This document shows positions 46,618 through 58,319 of a stretch of 64,000 nucleotides of DNA, one piece after another. Within the stretch, counting starts at the first letter, position 1. Each line of letters begins with the position of its first letter. The notes beneath the pieces are model-generated. The model was not told the origin of the DNA and made no database searches. It worked only from the letters and a program-made list of their open reading frames with translations. This DNA is from Magicicada septendecula (Eukaryota; Arthropoda; Insecta; Hemiptera; Cicadidae), in contig CM068374.1 of the NCBI GenBank assembly GCA_034769895.1, positions 355,866,302 through 355,930,301 of the forward strand, written 5' to 3'. Made by a program: the position numbers and the translations under genes.

Positions 46618-48024
46618 TTAACCATGGTCCATTAACTCAGGTACTCCCTTTACTCGGATTACTGGGGTATTCATAATGATTTTGGTATTTGTTAAATACC
46701 TCTCTTTCACCTGGCATCGTAACTCAACTGATACAAAGTCTTCATTGAAGTCACGGTTTTCCGTCATTGGTAGTTCTTTTTTAACTAACAGGTATTGCAC
46801 CTCCTCTGACATAACATATTCACTCATTTTTAATATCATTCCATTCCCGTTTTCCTCTGGATTATTTACCAAATTTTTTAATGATATATTCCGTCTTGAT
46901 GATATGACTGATATCTTCTGATGCACTTCAATCGTCGACATATTTAAATGATATCCAAACTTAATTAATTCCCTCTGTTCATTAATTGGGAGGTTAAATA
47001 CATTAATTAATCCATCTGTAATCATCTCCCATTCTTCCCTTGTATTTATTATTTTCTTTCTACATGTTTTTCTTATTTTCTTGGTCTTCTTTTCCAGGTA
47101 TTGATTATCCTCTTTGTTGTGGCTATTTTTATTTTCCGATGGCATTACACCTTGTTATTCTGTAATTTCTATTTCCTTCCTCCTCTCTTCTGTATTCGGA
47201 CTTACTTTAATACCTTCTGAAGTGCTGTCTGATGTTTCATCCAAATTCTTGACACTATGGTCCATTTGTTTATTTGTCTCCTCCTTGTATGTATCTGCTT
47301 TTTGGCTAAGTGTATTAACATTTTCAAACTTCTCCCCGAAAGTTTTCCATATCTCCTTATTGAAATTCTCCGTTTTACCCTCAAATTGTTTTAAATTCTT
47401 ATTATTCTCTTCAAATTTTGCATTCATCTCTTCTCTTTGTCCTTCAACAGTTTCTTTCAGTTCATTGTATTGCTCATTCATGGTTTGTTTGATATTTCCA
47501 TGAATGGTCTCTATTTTTTCATTTAGTTGTTTGACTAAACTTTCCTGAATGCTATCTATTTTCTCATTGGTCTGTCTATTTTGTTCCTCCTGTTTCTTAA
47601 AATTCTCCTCTATTTTATCAAATTTTTCGCTCAAGGTTTCATTTTGTTTCCTTGAGTTCTCATCTATTTTATCAAATTTTTCGCTCAAGGTTTCATTTTG
47701 TTTCCTTGAGTTTTCATCTATTGTTTGTTTATTCCTTTCCTTAATGCTATCAATTTTCTCCATCATCATCCTCATCATTTCTTGCCAATCTGGTTCTCTT
47801 CTGGCTTCCGCTTTTTCTGGTTGGTCCCCTTGGGCATCCTCTTCAACTATTTCCTTTTCCGTGTTTGTGACTACTTCGGTTTCTTCGTTATCACCCATTG
47901 GTTGTTCCATTTCACTGTCCGTGACTATTTCTTTTTCTCGTTCCTGTCCACCTTCTTCCTTCTCCTTTTCTTCTGCCCTCTTCTTCGATCTGCCTCTAGT
48001 ATTATGCATTTCTTGTTTTCTCAT
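46618..48024 (-). pseudogene. gag-like protein, unit 3 (premature stop)
   Basis: ATG at 48024. A single change turns a Tyr codon into TAA at 47157-47155, after 289 codons, just before the Q-G-V-M-P-S-E-N segment; the downstream part remains open to 46618. It has K-T-E-N and F-G-E-K-F variants and the longer C-terminus V-K-G-V-P-E-L. Confidence 0.88.
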
Positions 48025-48120
48025 AACTGCCGATGATAATTAGATTTTTTGGTATATTAATTTATTAAATATATCAAAATTCTTTTCTAATTACAGCCCT
48101 TTTACGTTGAGCGCCAATTT

Positions 48121-50071
48121 TGTAACGTACTCCTCGAGCGTGTCCCTCTGATCGGTTCGAACACCTCTCCGCAGTCGCCACTTAGGAATTATAAAGACCG
48201 AAGTTTAAATAAAGTTGTTGGTAATGTTACTCAAACAAAGCAGAAATCGAGTGTGTGTGATTTGGGTCAAGTAGGGAAGTTGTTTAGCCTCCTTTTGAAG
48301 AGAGAGCAAGTACCGTTTGTTTACCCTCGGTTTAGACGATTTATAACTTTTTCAAATATTCGCCGTGAACCGAATCAGCTGATTTTGAGACGAGTCTCCA
48401 AACATAGGTTAACCAGACGACACTGTGGCAGAATATGACCCGGTGGATCGTCTTCTTCTTATTTGTTCTGAAACTTACTACAACTACCCACTATAAGAAA
48501 GGCAACACATTTTTATTATTCAATATCATTTTTAATAATATTTATTGTTTATATTATTGGTTTTCTCCCTTCAGCCACAATACAAATATTACAATCGATA
48601 GTTTCATTAACTAGTAAATGATATCGACTTCATTGAGTAACAAGAAATTGTCATAAAAATATAAAGGTTTGAGCGATTTTACAATTTTATCTTTTGTTTA
48701 AACATCAATCAACATATAATTCTTTTAGTTGTTTTCCCCAGGGTTAAGGGTAAGTTCTTTTTGTTATGAGATGGTCAGAAATGGATAATTATACTACGCT
48801 GTACAAATATAGAAAAAATATTCAAAAATTTGTTTATTTCGCTTAGTACGTAGTTCCGGAAATGTCCGTAAGAGAGCAGATGGCGTTTGTTTTTATTAAA
48901 ACATGTGGTTATGTTCTAATCGTTATGGACTACACGACCATTCCGTTGGAGGTTTCTTCGTTAAATATTAAAAAGAATGTTTATATTACCTCTCTTCTTG
49001 AAGTTCTTACTTGGGTGAAGCCGCTTCTCAGGTGGTGTTTGTATTTTGGTGGTAATTTCACAACCGTCTGGCGAATATTATCTCGTTAAAACTCGAATTC
49101 TGCTAGGCTATGCCTACTCATCCAAAAATGGTTTTTTGTTCACTGTTATTATGGAGTTTAACTGATTGTAAGTTAACATTGATAACTAAGGTAGTAATAC
49201 ATCATGTTTATACTGTTCTTTAATTTTGTAACAATTTTGTGCTTTTCAAAAGGTTCCAAAAGGATATTTTAATAAATTTTTTATCTCATCATTTTGTCAT
49301 CTGGACAGGTTTAAATTTCAAATTCGATTAACAATACTTGTTATTTTCGTTACTCTTAGTAACCCATAATTTTTATATATCTTTTTATTGGTTCTGCTAT
49401 TTACTTTTTAGTATATAGGCAGTTTGTAATTATTATAAATTTATTTTTGATTTACAGAAAAATAATTCTTTTTAATTTTGGTTTCTTTCCCAATTTGATT
49501 TACATAATAGTTTTCTGTTTATTTTCTTATAACTTTGGATATAAGTATTTAATATTTTTATTAACTTGAAATGAATTTATATATTATTTATTAGTCTCTT
49601 ATAGTATTCTTACACTGGACTATTTTCTTCTGCCATTTCCCTCATACAGTATTATTTTAATTTTCATTATCATCTGATATTTAAATCTTTTAAGTTTTTA
49701 AACACAAACCCTGGGTTATCTTATACAATAAAACCATTGTTTATAAAAAAAATATAAAATTAACATAGGTACTACACAATATAAATCCTACAATAACTTA
49801 AACAAAATACATTATTAGTTAATAGAATCATGATCTACTATTATAGTTTATAATTCTCACATTTACAGTACAATTCTGTAAGAAGTTCCCTTCACCTTCA
49901 CTTATTACCTCATTGGGTACACTATAACTCACTTGTCACTGTATATCACTTTAATTGTTTATAATGTTTAGTGATACAACTTATTTTTGAGCTCGTTATA
50001 GTTTACCCATTTCTGACCTTTATGGTATTACAAAGTTATCATTCATTGGGACCGGGTTATGTACCGTTACA
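48121..50071 (-). repeat. array LTR 4
   Basis: 1951 bp. It shares 'cactataagaaagg', 'aaatataaagg' and 'ttagttgttttcccc' variants with LTRs 5-7 and the 44347-type variant with LTR 3, so it is mosaic between neighbours. Confidence 0.9.
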
Positions 50072-51430
50072 TAAAGCCCCCCCACTAGAACAAATTTATT
50101 TTGGTTTTACTCGTTTATTAAAATAAATTGTTGATTGTTTCAATTCTCCTAATATTCTTGGTTTTTTTCTTCGTAATAGTGTTTCATTTCCGACTGATTG
50201 TAAACTGACAGGTAATTGGTAATTCAGACTGGTGGTAATTGCTGTTTTCTTACTCTACTCTCTCTCTGTTGGAGGCAAATTCATCAATTATTTATTTCTG
50301 GGTAGTGGTACTTCCACATTTTATTTGATAAGGACTGGTCACACTAATCATATTAAACTTGTTTTAACACTCATTTCTATTTACTTTTATATACTCGCTT
50401 TATCAATTAAGCTTCTGTCTGTTATCTTCCTTCTATTTTCTTCATCTATACTTCTGGAATCCAATATCACTCTTTTCAGCTATTTTATAATTATTATCCC
50501 TTAAATATTCAATTTCCCTAACATTTTTCCCTATCCTGTGCGGTGGTACCAGTCGGGTGGCCACTCTGGGTCCATACTCCGCTGTCCATCCTTACACCTT
50601 CTGAGACCAGGGGAACATCATCCCTGCTCATAAAAATTATTGCCGGAACATTTCTACGGTCAATACATAAAATAAAAAGATTATAAGTAGTAGTCAATTA
50701 GCGACTAGTACTAAACACTTTTGGGATTCTCCATACTGTAGCTGTTTGCATTTATTTATATATTTCTTCTTCTCCTTGATTCCTTCTTCTTTTCTATTAA
50801 CTAATAGCATATAACATTATTGATAGGCCTTATGTTAAAATTCTTTTGACTTTACTTCTTGTGACATATTTCTCCGTATCATTTCTTCTTATATAATCTT
50901 CAATTCCGAGAAATTCTAATTATTGTATTAATTATCATCCTCCTTCAGTTTCATTGGAGTCATTAAATTATTCTTTATTCTTCTTATCTGAGCACATTAC
51001 CATCAATTGTTTTTGTTCATTTAATTTTTCTTCTGTTTGTTACCATTACAAATATGACTTTTTCCTATTATTTCATTTTAAATCAATTCTTTATAACTCT
51101 TATTTAGTAATCTGTTATTATTTTTTGTTAAACCAAATGGTTTCAAAATATCTTAAATCGTATTATTTCTGAATAAATTAAGTAAGTTGTCCTTACATAG
51201 TTTTTATTAAATCGTCTTGTTCCTGGATAAATTGTTGAGTAAGTTGTTCTTACATTTTTTGGAATTTTGGGGTTTTAGTCTCTTCATTTTAAATTATATG
51301 GTTTCAAAATAACTTGAGTAAGATGTCCTTCCATGCTTTTAGAATTTTGGGGTTTTCTTCCACTATTCAATGGGTTGCTGGGTTGGTTTTCAGAATTTCA
51401 GTCCCCTTTTCTGGTTTGTTATTATTTAGG
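50072..51430 (-). other. polypurine tract and non-coding internal DNA, unit 4
   Basis: As in other units, with a 7-bp duplication giving 'ggtaattggtaattcag' near 50210, shared with units 5 and 6. Confidence 0.7.
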
Positions 51431-52834
51431 TTAACCATGGTCCATTAACTCAGGTACTCCCTTTACTCGGATTACTGGGGTATTCATAATGATTTTGGTA
51501 TTTGTTAAATACCTCTCTTTCACCTGGCATCGTAACTCAACTGATACAGTCTTCATTGAAGTCACGGTTTTCCGTCATTGGTAGTTCTTTTTTAACTAAC
51601 AGGTATTGCACCTCCTCTGACATAACATATTCACTCATTTTTAATATCATTCCATTCCCGTTTTCCTCTGGATTATTTACCAAATTTTTTAATGATATAT
51701 TCCGTCTTGATGATATGACTGATATCTTCTGATGCACTTCAATCGTCGACATATTTAAATGATATCCAAACTTAATTAATTCCCTCTGTTCATTAATTGG
51801 GAGGTTAAATACATTAATTAATCCATCTGTAATCATCTCCCATTCTCCCTTGTATTTATTATTTTCTTTCTACATGTTTTTCTTATTTTCTTGGTCTTCT
51901 TTTCCAGGTATTGATTATCCTCTTTGTTGTGGCTATTTTTATTTTCCGATGGCATTACACCTTGGTATTCTGTAATTTCTATTTCCTTCCTCCTCTCTTC
52001 TGTATTCGGACTTACTTTAATACCTTCTGAAGTGCTGTCTGATGTTTCATCCAAATTCTTGACACTATGGTCCATTTGTTTATTTGTCTCCTCCTTGTAT
52101 GTATCTGCTTTTTGGCTAAGTGTATTAACATTTTCAAACTTCTCCCCGAAAGTTTTCCATATCTCCTTATTGAAATTCTCCGTTTTACCCTCAAATTGTT
52201 TTAAATTCTTATTATTCTCTTCAAATTTTGCATTCATCTCTTCTCTTTGTCCTTCAACAGTTTCTTTCAGTTCATTGTATTGCTCATTCATGGTTTGTTT
52301 GATATTTCCATGAATGGTCTCTATTTTTTCATTTAGTTGTTTGACTAAACTTTCCTGAATGCTATCTATTTTCTCATTGGTCTGTCTATTTTGTTCCTCC
52401 TGTTTCTTAAAATTCTCCTCTATTTTGTCAAATTTTTCGCTCAAGGTTTCATTTTGTTTCCTTGAGTTCTCATCTATTTTATCAAATTTTTCGCTCAAGG
52501 TTTCATTTTGTTTCCTTGAGTTTTCATCTATTGTTTGTTTATTCCTTTCCTTAATGCTATCAATTTTCTCCATCATCATCCTCATCATTTCTTGCCAATC
52601 TGGTTCTCTTCTGGCTTCCGCTTTTTCTGGTTGGTCCCCTTGGGCATCCTCTTCAACTATTTCCTTTTCCGTGTTTGTGACTACTTCGGTTTCTTCGTTA
52701 TCACCCATTGGTTGTTCCATTTCACTGTCCGTGACTATTTCTTTTTCTCGTTCCTGTCCACCTTCTTCCTTCTCCTTTTCTTCTGCCCTCTTCTTCGATC
52801 TGCCTCTAGTATTATGCATTTCTTGTTTTCTCAT
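51431..52834 (-). pseudogene. gag-like protein, unit 4 (two frameshifts)
   Basis: ATG at 52834. A one-base deletion at about 51846 ends the frame after 333 codons at the start of the C-terminal domain. A two-base deletion at about 51547 breaks it again near the C-terminus. Confidence 0.88.
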
Positions 52835-53393
52835 AACTGCCGATGATAATTAGATTTTTTGGTATATTAATTTATTAAATATATCAAAATTCTTTTCTAA
52901 TTACAGCCCTTTTACGTTGAGCGCCAATTTGTAACGTACTCCTCGAGCGTGTCCCTCTGATCGGTTCGAACACCTCTCCCCAGTCGCCACTTAGGAATTA
53001 TAAAGACCGAAGTTTAAATAAAGTTGTTGGTAATGTTACTCAAACAAAGCAGAAATCGAGTGTGTGTGATTTGCGTCAAGTAGGGAAGTTGTTTAGCCTC
53101 CTTTTGAAGAGAGAGCAAGTACCGTTTGTTTACCCTCGGTTTAGACGATTTATAACTTTTTCAAATATTCGCCGTGAACCGAATCAGCTGATTTTGAGAC
53201 GAGTCTCCAAACATAGGTTAACCAGACGACACTGTGGCAGAATATGACCCGGTGGATCGTCTTCTTCTTATTTGTTCTGAAACTTACTACAACTACCCAC
53301 TATAAGAAAGGCAACACATTTTTATTATAATTAAACTATAAAGTTTTACCTTAATCCGTCAATGTGATCGCTTAACTTTTCTTCTTTTCTTCT

Positions 53394-53424
53394 AACGCGT
53401 TTCGGATTGTTAATCCATCATCAG
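53394..53424 (-). ncRNA. hammerhead-like core motif, left arm
   Basis: Mirror copy of 53762-53792 on the minus strand: CTGATGA, a T, a 5-bp stem GGATT/AATCC with AAC loop, then GAAACGCG. See the right-arm entry for the fold. Confidence 0.4.
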
Positions 53425-53761
53425 AGGTTAAAATAATTCGTCGGTTAAGACTTCGTTAAACATTAAAAGTTGCGTAAAAGACATTTAAAAATTACACTAA
53501 AAGAACATTTAAAAATATAGTCCACAATCACAGCGACGTAGCGGATGCGAGTGCGCACTCAATACCGGTCAGCGACGTACTGCCAAAAGGTACTGCCAAA
53601 AGGCAGTACGTCGCTGACCGGTATTGAGTGCGCACTCGCATCCGCTACGTCGCTGTGATTGTGGACTATATTTTTAAATTTTCTTTTAGTGTAATTTTTA
53701 AATGTCTTTTACGCAACTTTTAATGTTTAACGAAGTCTTAACCGACGAATTATTTTAACCT

Positions 53762-53792
53762 CTGATGATGGATTAACAATCCGAAACGCGTT
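53762..53792 (+). ncRNA. hammerhead-like core motif, right arm
   Basis: CTGATGA at 53762-53768, stem II GGATT/AATCC, GAAA at 53783-53786. A minimal stem III (AC/GU) and a stem I between UUUU..CU upstream and AG..AAAA downstream are possible. There is one extra base between CTGATGA and stem II. Such motifs with very short stem III are known in Penelope-like elements. Fold inferred by eye. Confidence 0.4.
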
Positions 53793-55457
53793 AGAAGAAA
53801 AGAAGAAAAGTTAAGCGATCACATTGACGGATTAAGGTAAAACTTTATAGTTTAATTATAATAATTGTGACGCGGATACCAATACAATGACTTTAAAACA
53901 TTTTTATTATTCAATATCATTTTTCAATAATATTTATTGTTTATATTATTGGTTTTCTCCCTTCAGCCACAATACAAATATTACAATCGATAGTTTCATT
54001 AACTAGTAAATGATATCGACTTCATTGAGTAACAAGAAATTGTCATAAAAATATAAAGGTTTGAGCGATTTTACAATTTTATCTTTTGTTTAAACATCAA
54101 TCAACATATAATTCTTTTAGTTGTTTTCCCCAGGGTTAAGGGTAAGTTCTTTTTGTTATGAGATGGTCAGAAATGGATAATTATACTACGCTGTACAAAT
54201 ATAGAAAAAAATATTCAAAAATTTGTTTATTTCGCTTAGTACGTAGTTCCGGAAATGTCCGTAAGAGAGCAGATGGCGTTTGTTTTTATTAAAACATGTG
54301 GTTATGTTCTAATCGTTATGGACTACACGACCATTCCGTTGGAGGTTTCTTCGTTAAATATTAAAAAGAATGTTTATATTACCTCTCTTCTTGAAGTTCT
54401 TACTTGGGTGAAGCCGCTTCTCAGGTGGTGTTTGTATTTTGGTGGTAATTTCACAACCGTCTGGCGAATATTATCTCGTTAAAACTCGAATTCTGCTAGG
54501 CTATGCCTACTCGTCCGAAAATGGTTTTTTGTTCACTGTTATTATGGAGTATAGCAAGTTAACATTGATAACTAAGGTAGTAATACATCATGTTTATACT
54601 GTTCTTTAATTTTGTAACAATTTTGTGCTTTTCAAAAGGTTCCAAAAGGATATTTTAATAAATTTTTTATCTCATCATTTTGTCATCTGGACAGGTTTAA
54701 ATTTCAAATTCGATTAACAATACTTGTTATTTTCGTTACTCTTAGTAACCCATAATTTTTATATATCTTTTTATTGGTTCTGCTATTTACTTTTTAGTAT
54801 ATAGGCAGTTTGTAATTATTATAAATTTATTTTTGATTTACAGAAAAATAATTCTTTTTAATTTTGGTTTCTTTCCCAATTTGATTTACATAATAGTTTT
54901 CTGTTTATTTTCTTATAACTTTGGATATAAGTATTTAATATTTTTATTAACTTTAAATGAATTTATATATTATTTATTAATCTCTTATAGTATTCTTACA
55001 CTGGACTATTTTCTTCTGCCATTTCCCTCATACAGTATTATTTTAATTTTCATTATCATCTGATATTTAAATCTTTTAAGTTTTTAAACACAAACCCTGG
55101 GTTATCTTATACAATAAAACCATTGTTTATAAAAAAAATATAAAATTAACATAGGTACTACACAATATAAATCCTACAATAACTTAAACAAAATACATTA
55201 TTAGTTAATAGAATCATGATCTACTATTATAGTTTATAATTCTCACATTTACAGTACAATTCTGTAAGAAGTTCCCTTCACCTTCACTTATTACCTCATT
55301 GGGTACACTATAACTCACTTGTCACTGTATATCACTTTAATTGTTTATAATGTTTAGTGATACAACTTATTTTTGAGCTCGTTATAGTTTACCCATTTCT
55401 GACCTTTATGGTATTACAAAGTTATCATTCATTGGGACCGGGTTATGTACCGTTACA

Positions 55458-56817
55458 TAAAGCCCCCCCACTAGAACAAATTTATTTTGGTTTTACTCGT
55501 TTATTAAAATAAATTGTTGATTGTTTCAATTCTCCTAATATTCTTGGTTTTTTTTCTTCGTAATAGTGTTTCATTTCCGACTGATTGTAAACTGACAGGT
55601 AATTGGTAATTCAGACTGGTGGTAATTGCTGTTTTCTTACTCTACTCTCTCTCTGTTGGAGGCAAATTCATCAATTATTTATTTCTGGGTAGTGGTACTT
55701 CCACATTTTATTTGATAAGGACTGGTCACACTAATCATATTAAACTTGTTTTAACACTCATTTCTATTTACTTTTATATACTCGCTTTATCAATTAAGCT
55801 TCTGTCTGTTATCTTCCTTCTATTTTCTTCATCTATACTTCTGGAATCCAATATCACTCTTTTCAGCTATTTTATAATTATTATCCCTTAAATATTCAAT
55901 TTCCCTAACATTTTTCCCTATCCTGTGCGGTGGTACCAGTCGGGTGGCCACTCTGGGTCCATACTCCGCTGTCCATCCTTACACCTTCTGAGACCAGGGG
56001 AACATCATCCCTGCTCATAAAAATTATTGCCGGAACATTTCTACGGTCAATACATAAAATAAAAAGATTATAAGTAGTAGTCAATTAGCGACTAGTACTA
56101 AACACTTTTGGGATTCTTCATACTGTAGCTGTTTGCATTTATTTATATATTTCTTCTTCTCCTTGATTCCTTCTTCTTTTCTATTAACTAATAGCATATA
56201 ACATTATTGATAGGCCTTATGTTAAAATTCTTTTGACTTTACTTCTTGTGACATATTTCTCCGTATCATTTCTTCTTATATAATCTTCAATTCCGAGAAA
56301 TTCTAATTATTGTATTAATTATCATCCTCCTTCAGTTTCATTGGAGTCATTAAATTATTCTTTATTCTTCTTATCTGAGCACATTACCATCAATTGTTTT
56401 TGTTCATTTAATTTTTCTTCTGTTTGTTACCATTACAAATATGACTTTTTCCTATTATTTCATTTTAAATCAATTCTTTATAACTCTTATTTAGTAATCT
56501 GTTATTATTTTTTGTTAAACCAAATGGTTTCAAAATATCTTAAATCGTATTATTTCTGAATAAATTAAGTAAGTTGTCCTTACATAGTTTTTATTAAATC
56601 GTCTTGTTCCTGGATAAATTGTTGAGTAAGTTGTTCTTACATTTTTTGGAATTTTGGGGTTTTAGTCTCTTCATTTTAAATTATATGGTTTCAAAATAAC
56701 TTGAGTAAGATGTCCTTCCATGCTTTTAGAATTTTGGGGTTTTCTTCCGCTATTCAATGGGTTGCTGGGTTGGTTTTCAGAATTTCAGTCCCCTTTTCTG
56801 GTTTGTTATTATTTAGG
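55458..56817 (-). other. polypurine tract and non-coding internal DNA, unit 5
   Basis: Same content as the other units; has the 'ggtaattggtaattcag' duplication. Confidence 0.7.
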
Positions 56818-58224
56818 TTAACCATGGTCCATTAACTCAGGTACTCCCTTTACTCGGATTACTGGGGTATTCATAATGATTTTGGTATTTGTTAAATACC
56901 TCTCTTTCACCTGGCATCGTAACTCAACTGATACAAAGTCTTCATTGAAGTCACGGTTTTCCGTCATTGGTAGTTCTTTTTTAACTAACAGGTATTGCAC
57001 CTCCTCTGACATAACATATTCACTCATTTTTAATATCATTCCATTCCCGTTTTCCTCTGGATTATTTACCAAATTTTTTAATGATATATTCCGTCTTGAT
57101 GATATAACTGATATCTTCTGATGCACTTCAATCGTCGACATATTTAAATGATATCCAAACTTAATTAATTCCCTCTGTTCATTAATTGGGAGGTTAAATA
57201 CATTAATTAATCCATCTGTAATCATCTCCCATTCTTCCCTTGTATTTATTATTTTCTTTCTACATGTTTTTCTTATTTTCTTGGTCTTCTTTTCCAGGTA
57301 TTGATTATCCTCTTTGTTGTGGCTATTTTTATTTTCCGATGGCATTACACCTTGGTATTCTGTAATTTCTATTTCCTTCCTCCTCTCTTCTGTATTCGGA
57401 CTTACTTTAATACCTTCTGAAGTGCTGTCTGATGTTTCATCCAAATTCTTGACACTATGGTCCATTTGTTTATTTGTCTCCTCCTTGTATGTATCTGCTT
57501 TTTGGCTAAGTGTATTAACATTTTCAAACTTCTCCCCGAAAGTTTTCCATATCTCCTTATTGAAATTCTCCGTTTTACCCTCAAATTGTTTTAAATTCTT
57601 ATTATTCTCTTCAAATTTTGCATTCATCTCTTCTCTTTGTCCTTCAACAGTTTCTTTCAGTTCATTGTATTGCTCATTCATGGTTTGTTTGATATTTCCA
57701 TGAATGGTCTCTATTTTTTCATTTAGTTGTTTGACTAAACTTTCCTGAATGCTATCTATTTTCTCATTGGTCTGTCTATTTTGTTCCTCCTGTTTCTTAA
57801 AATTCTCCTCTATTTTGTCAAATTTTTCGCTCAAGGTTTCATTTTGTTTCCTTGAGTTCTCATCTATTTTATCAAATTTTTCGCTCAAGGTTTCATTTTG
57901 TTTCCTTGAGTTTTCATCTATTGTTTGTTTATTCCTTTCCTTAATGCTATCAATTTTCTCCATCATCATCCTCATCATTTCTTGCCAATCTGGTTCTCTT
58001 CTGGCTTCCGCTTTTTCTGGTTGGTCCCCTTGGGCATCCTCTTCAACTATTTCCTTTTCCGTGTTTGTGACTACTTCGGTTTCTTCGTTATCACCCATTG
58101 GTTGTTCCATTTCACTGTCCGTGACTATTTCTTTTTCTCGTTCCTGTCCACCTTCTTCCTTCTCCTTTTCTTCTGCCCTCTTCTTCGATCTGCCTCTAGT
58201 ATTATGCATTTCTTGTTTTCTCAT
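56818..58224 (-). CDS. gag-like coiled-coil protein, unit 5 (intact, 468 aa)
   Basis: ATG at 58224 and an uninterrupted frame to 56818. Same domain order as unit 1: basic and acidic N-terminus, coiled coil with two 18-residue repeats, C-terminal helical domain. It has the K-T-E-N, F-G-E-K-F and V-K-G-V-P-E-L variants and E-R-N-K-Q before the coil repeat. It has no zinc knuckle or enzymatic motif. If expressed, it could assemble particles that borrow pol from another element; that is inference. Confidence 0.75.
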   Translation of the reverse strand: MRKQEMHNTRGRSKKRAEEKEKEEGGQEREKEIVTDSEMEQPMGDNEETEVVTNTEKEIVEEDAQGDQPEKAEARREPDWQEMMRMMMEKIDSIKERNKQTIDENSRKQNETLSEKFDKIDENSRKQNETLSEKFDKIEENFKKQEEQNRQTNEKIDSIQESLVKQLNEKIETIHGNIKQTMNEQYNELKETVEGQREEMNAKFEENNKNLKQFEGKTENFNKEIWKTFGEKFENVNTLSQKADTYKEETNKQMDHSVKNLDETSDSTSEGIKVSPNTEERRKEIEITEYQGVMPSENKNSHNKEDNQYLEKKTKKIRKTCRKKIINTREEWEMITDGLINVFNLPINEQRELIKFGYHLNMSTIEVHQKISVISSRRNISLKNLVNNPEENGNGMILKMSEYVMSEEVQYLLVKKELPMTENRDFNEDFVSVELRCQVKERYLTNTKIIMNTPVIRVKGVPELMDHG

Positions 58225-58319
58225 AACTGCCGATGATAATTAGATTTTTTGGTATATTAATTTATTAAATATATCAAAATTCTTTTCTAATTACAGCCCT
58301 TTTACGTTGAGCGCCAATT

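Larger units (their letters stand above)
53329..53897 (+). mobile_element. 569-bp palindromic insertion with 13-bp TSD and 3' tail (Penelope-like derivative?)
   Basis: The insert is absent from the other six LTRs. It is flanked by ACATTTTTATTAT at 53316-53328 and 53898-53910. Two arms of about 260 bp (53324-53584 and 53602-53862) are inverted copies with only one mismatch that I found (53492 region), separated by a 17-bp spacer. The right arm is followed by about 35 unpaired bases ending CTTTAAA. Each arm contains a CTGATGA, short hairpin, CGAAAC motif resembling a hammerhead ribozyme core. Inverted terminal repeats, a tail of this length, a long TSD and hammerhead motifs together resemble Penelope-like elements. 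No coding frame is present, so this would be a non-autonomous derivative. Family assignment is inference. Confidence 0.7.
52930..55457 (-). repeat. array LTR 5, with palindromic insertion
   Basis: 2528 bp, of which 582 are the insertion at 53329-53897 plus its 13-bp duplication. Without it the length is about 1946 bp, as in the others. Confidence 0.9.

Noticed and set aside
53329..53897. Palindrome as an ordinary MITE or foldback DNA transposon
   Set aside because: The 13-bp target duplication and the unpaired 35-bp tail on one side do not fit a cut-and-paste element; a reverse-transcribed origin is favoured but not proven.
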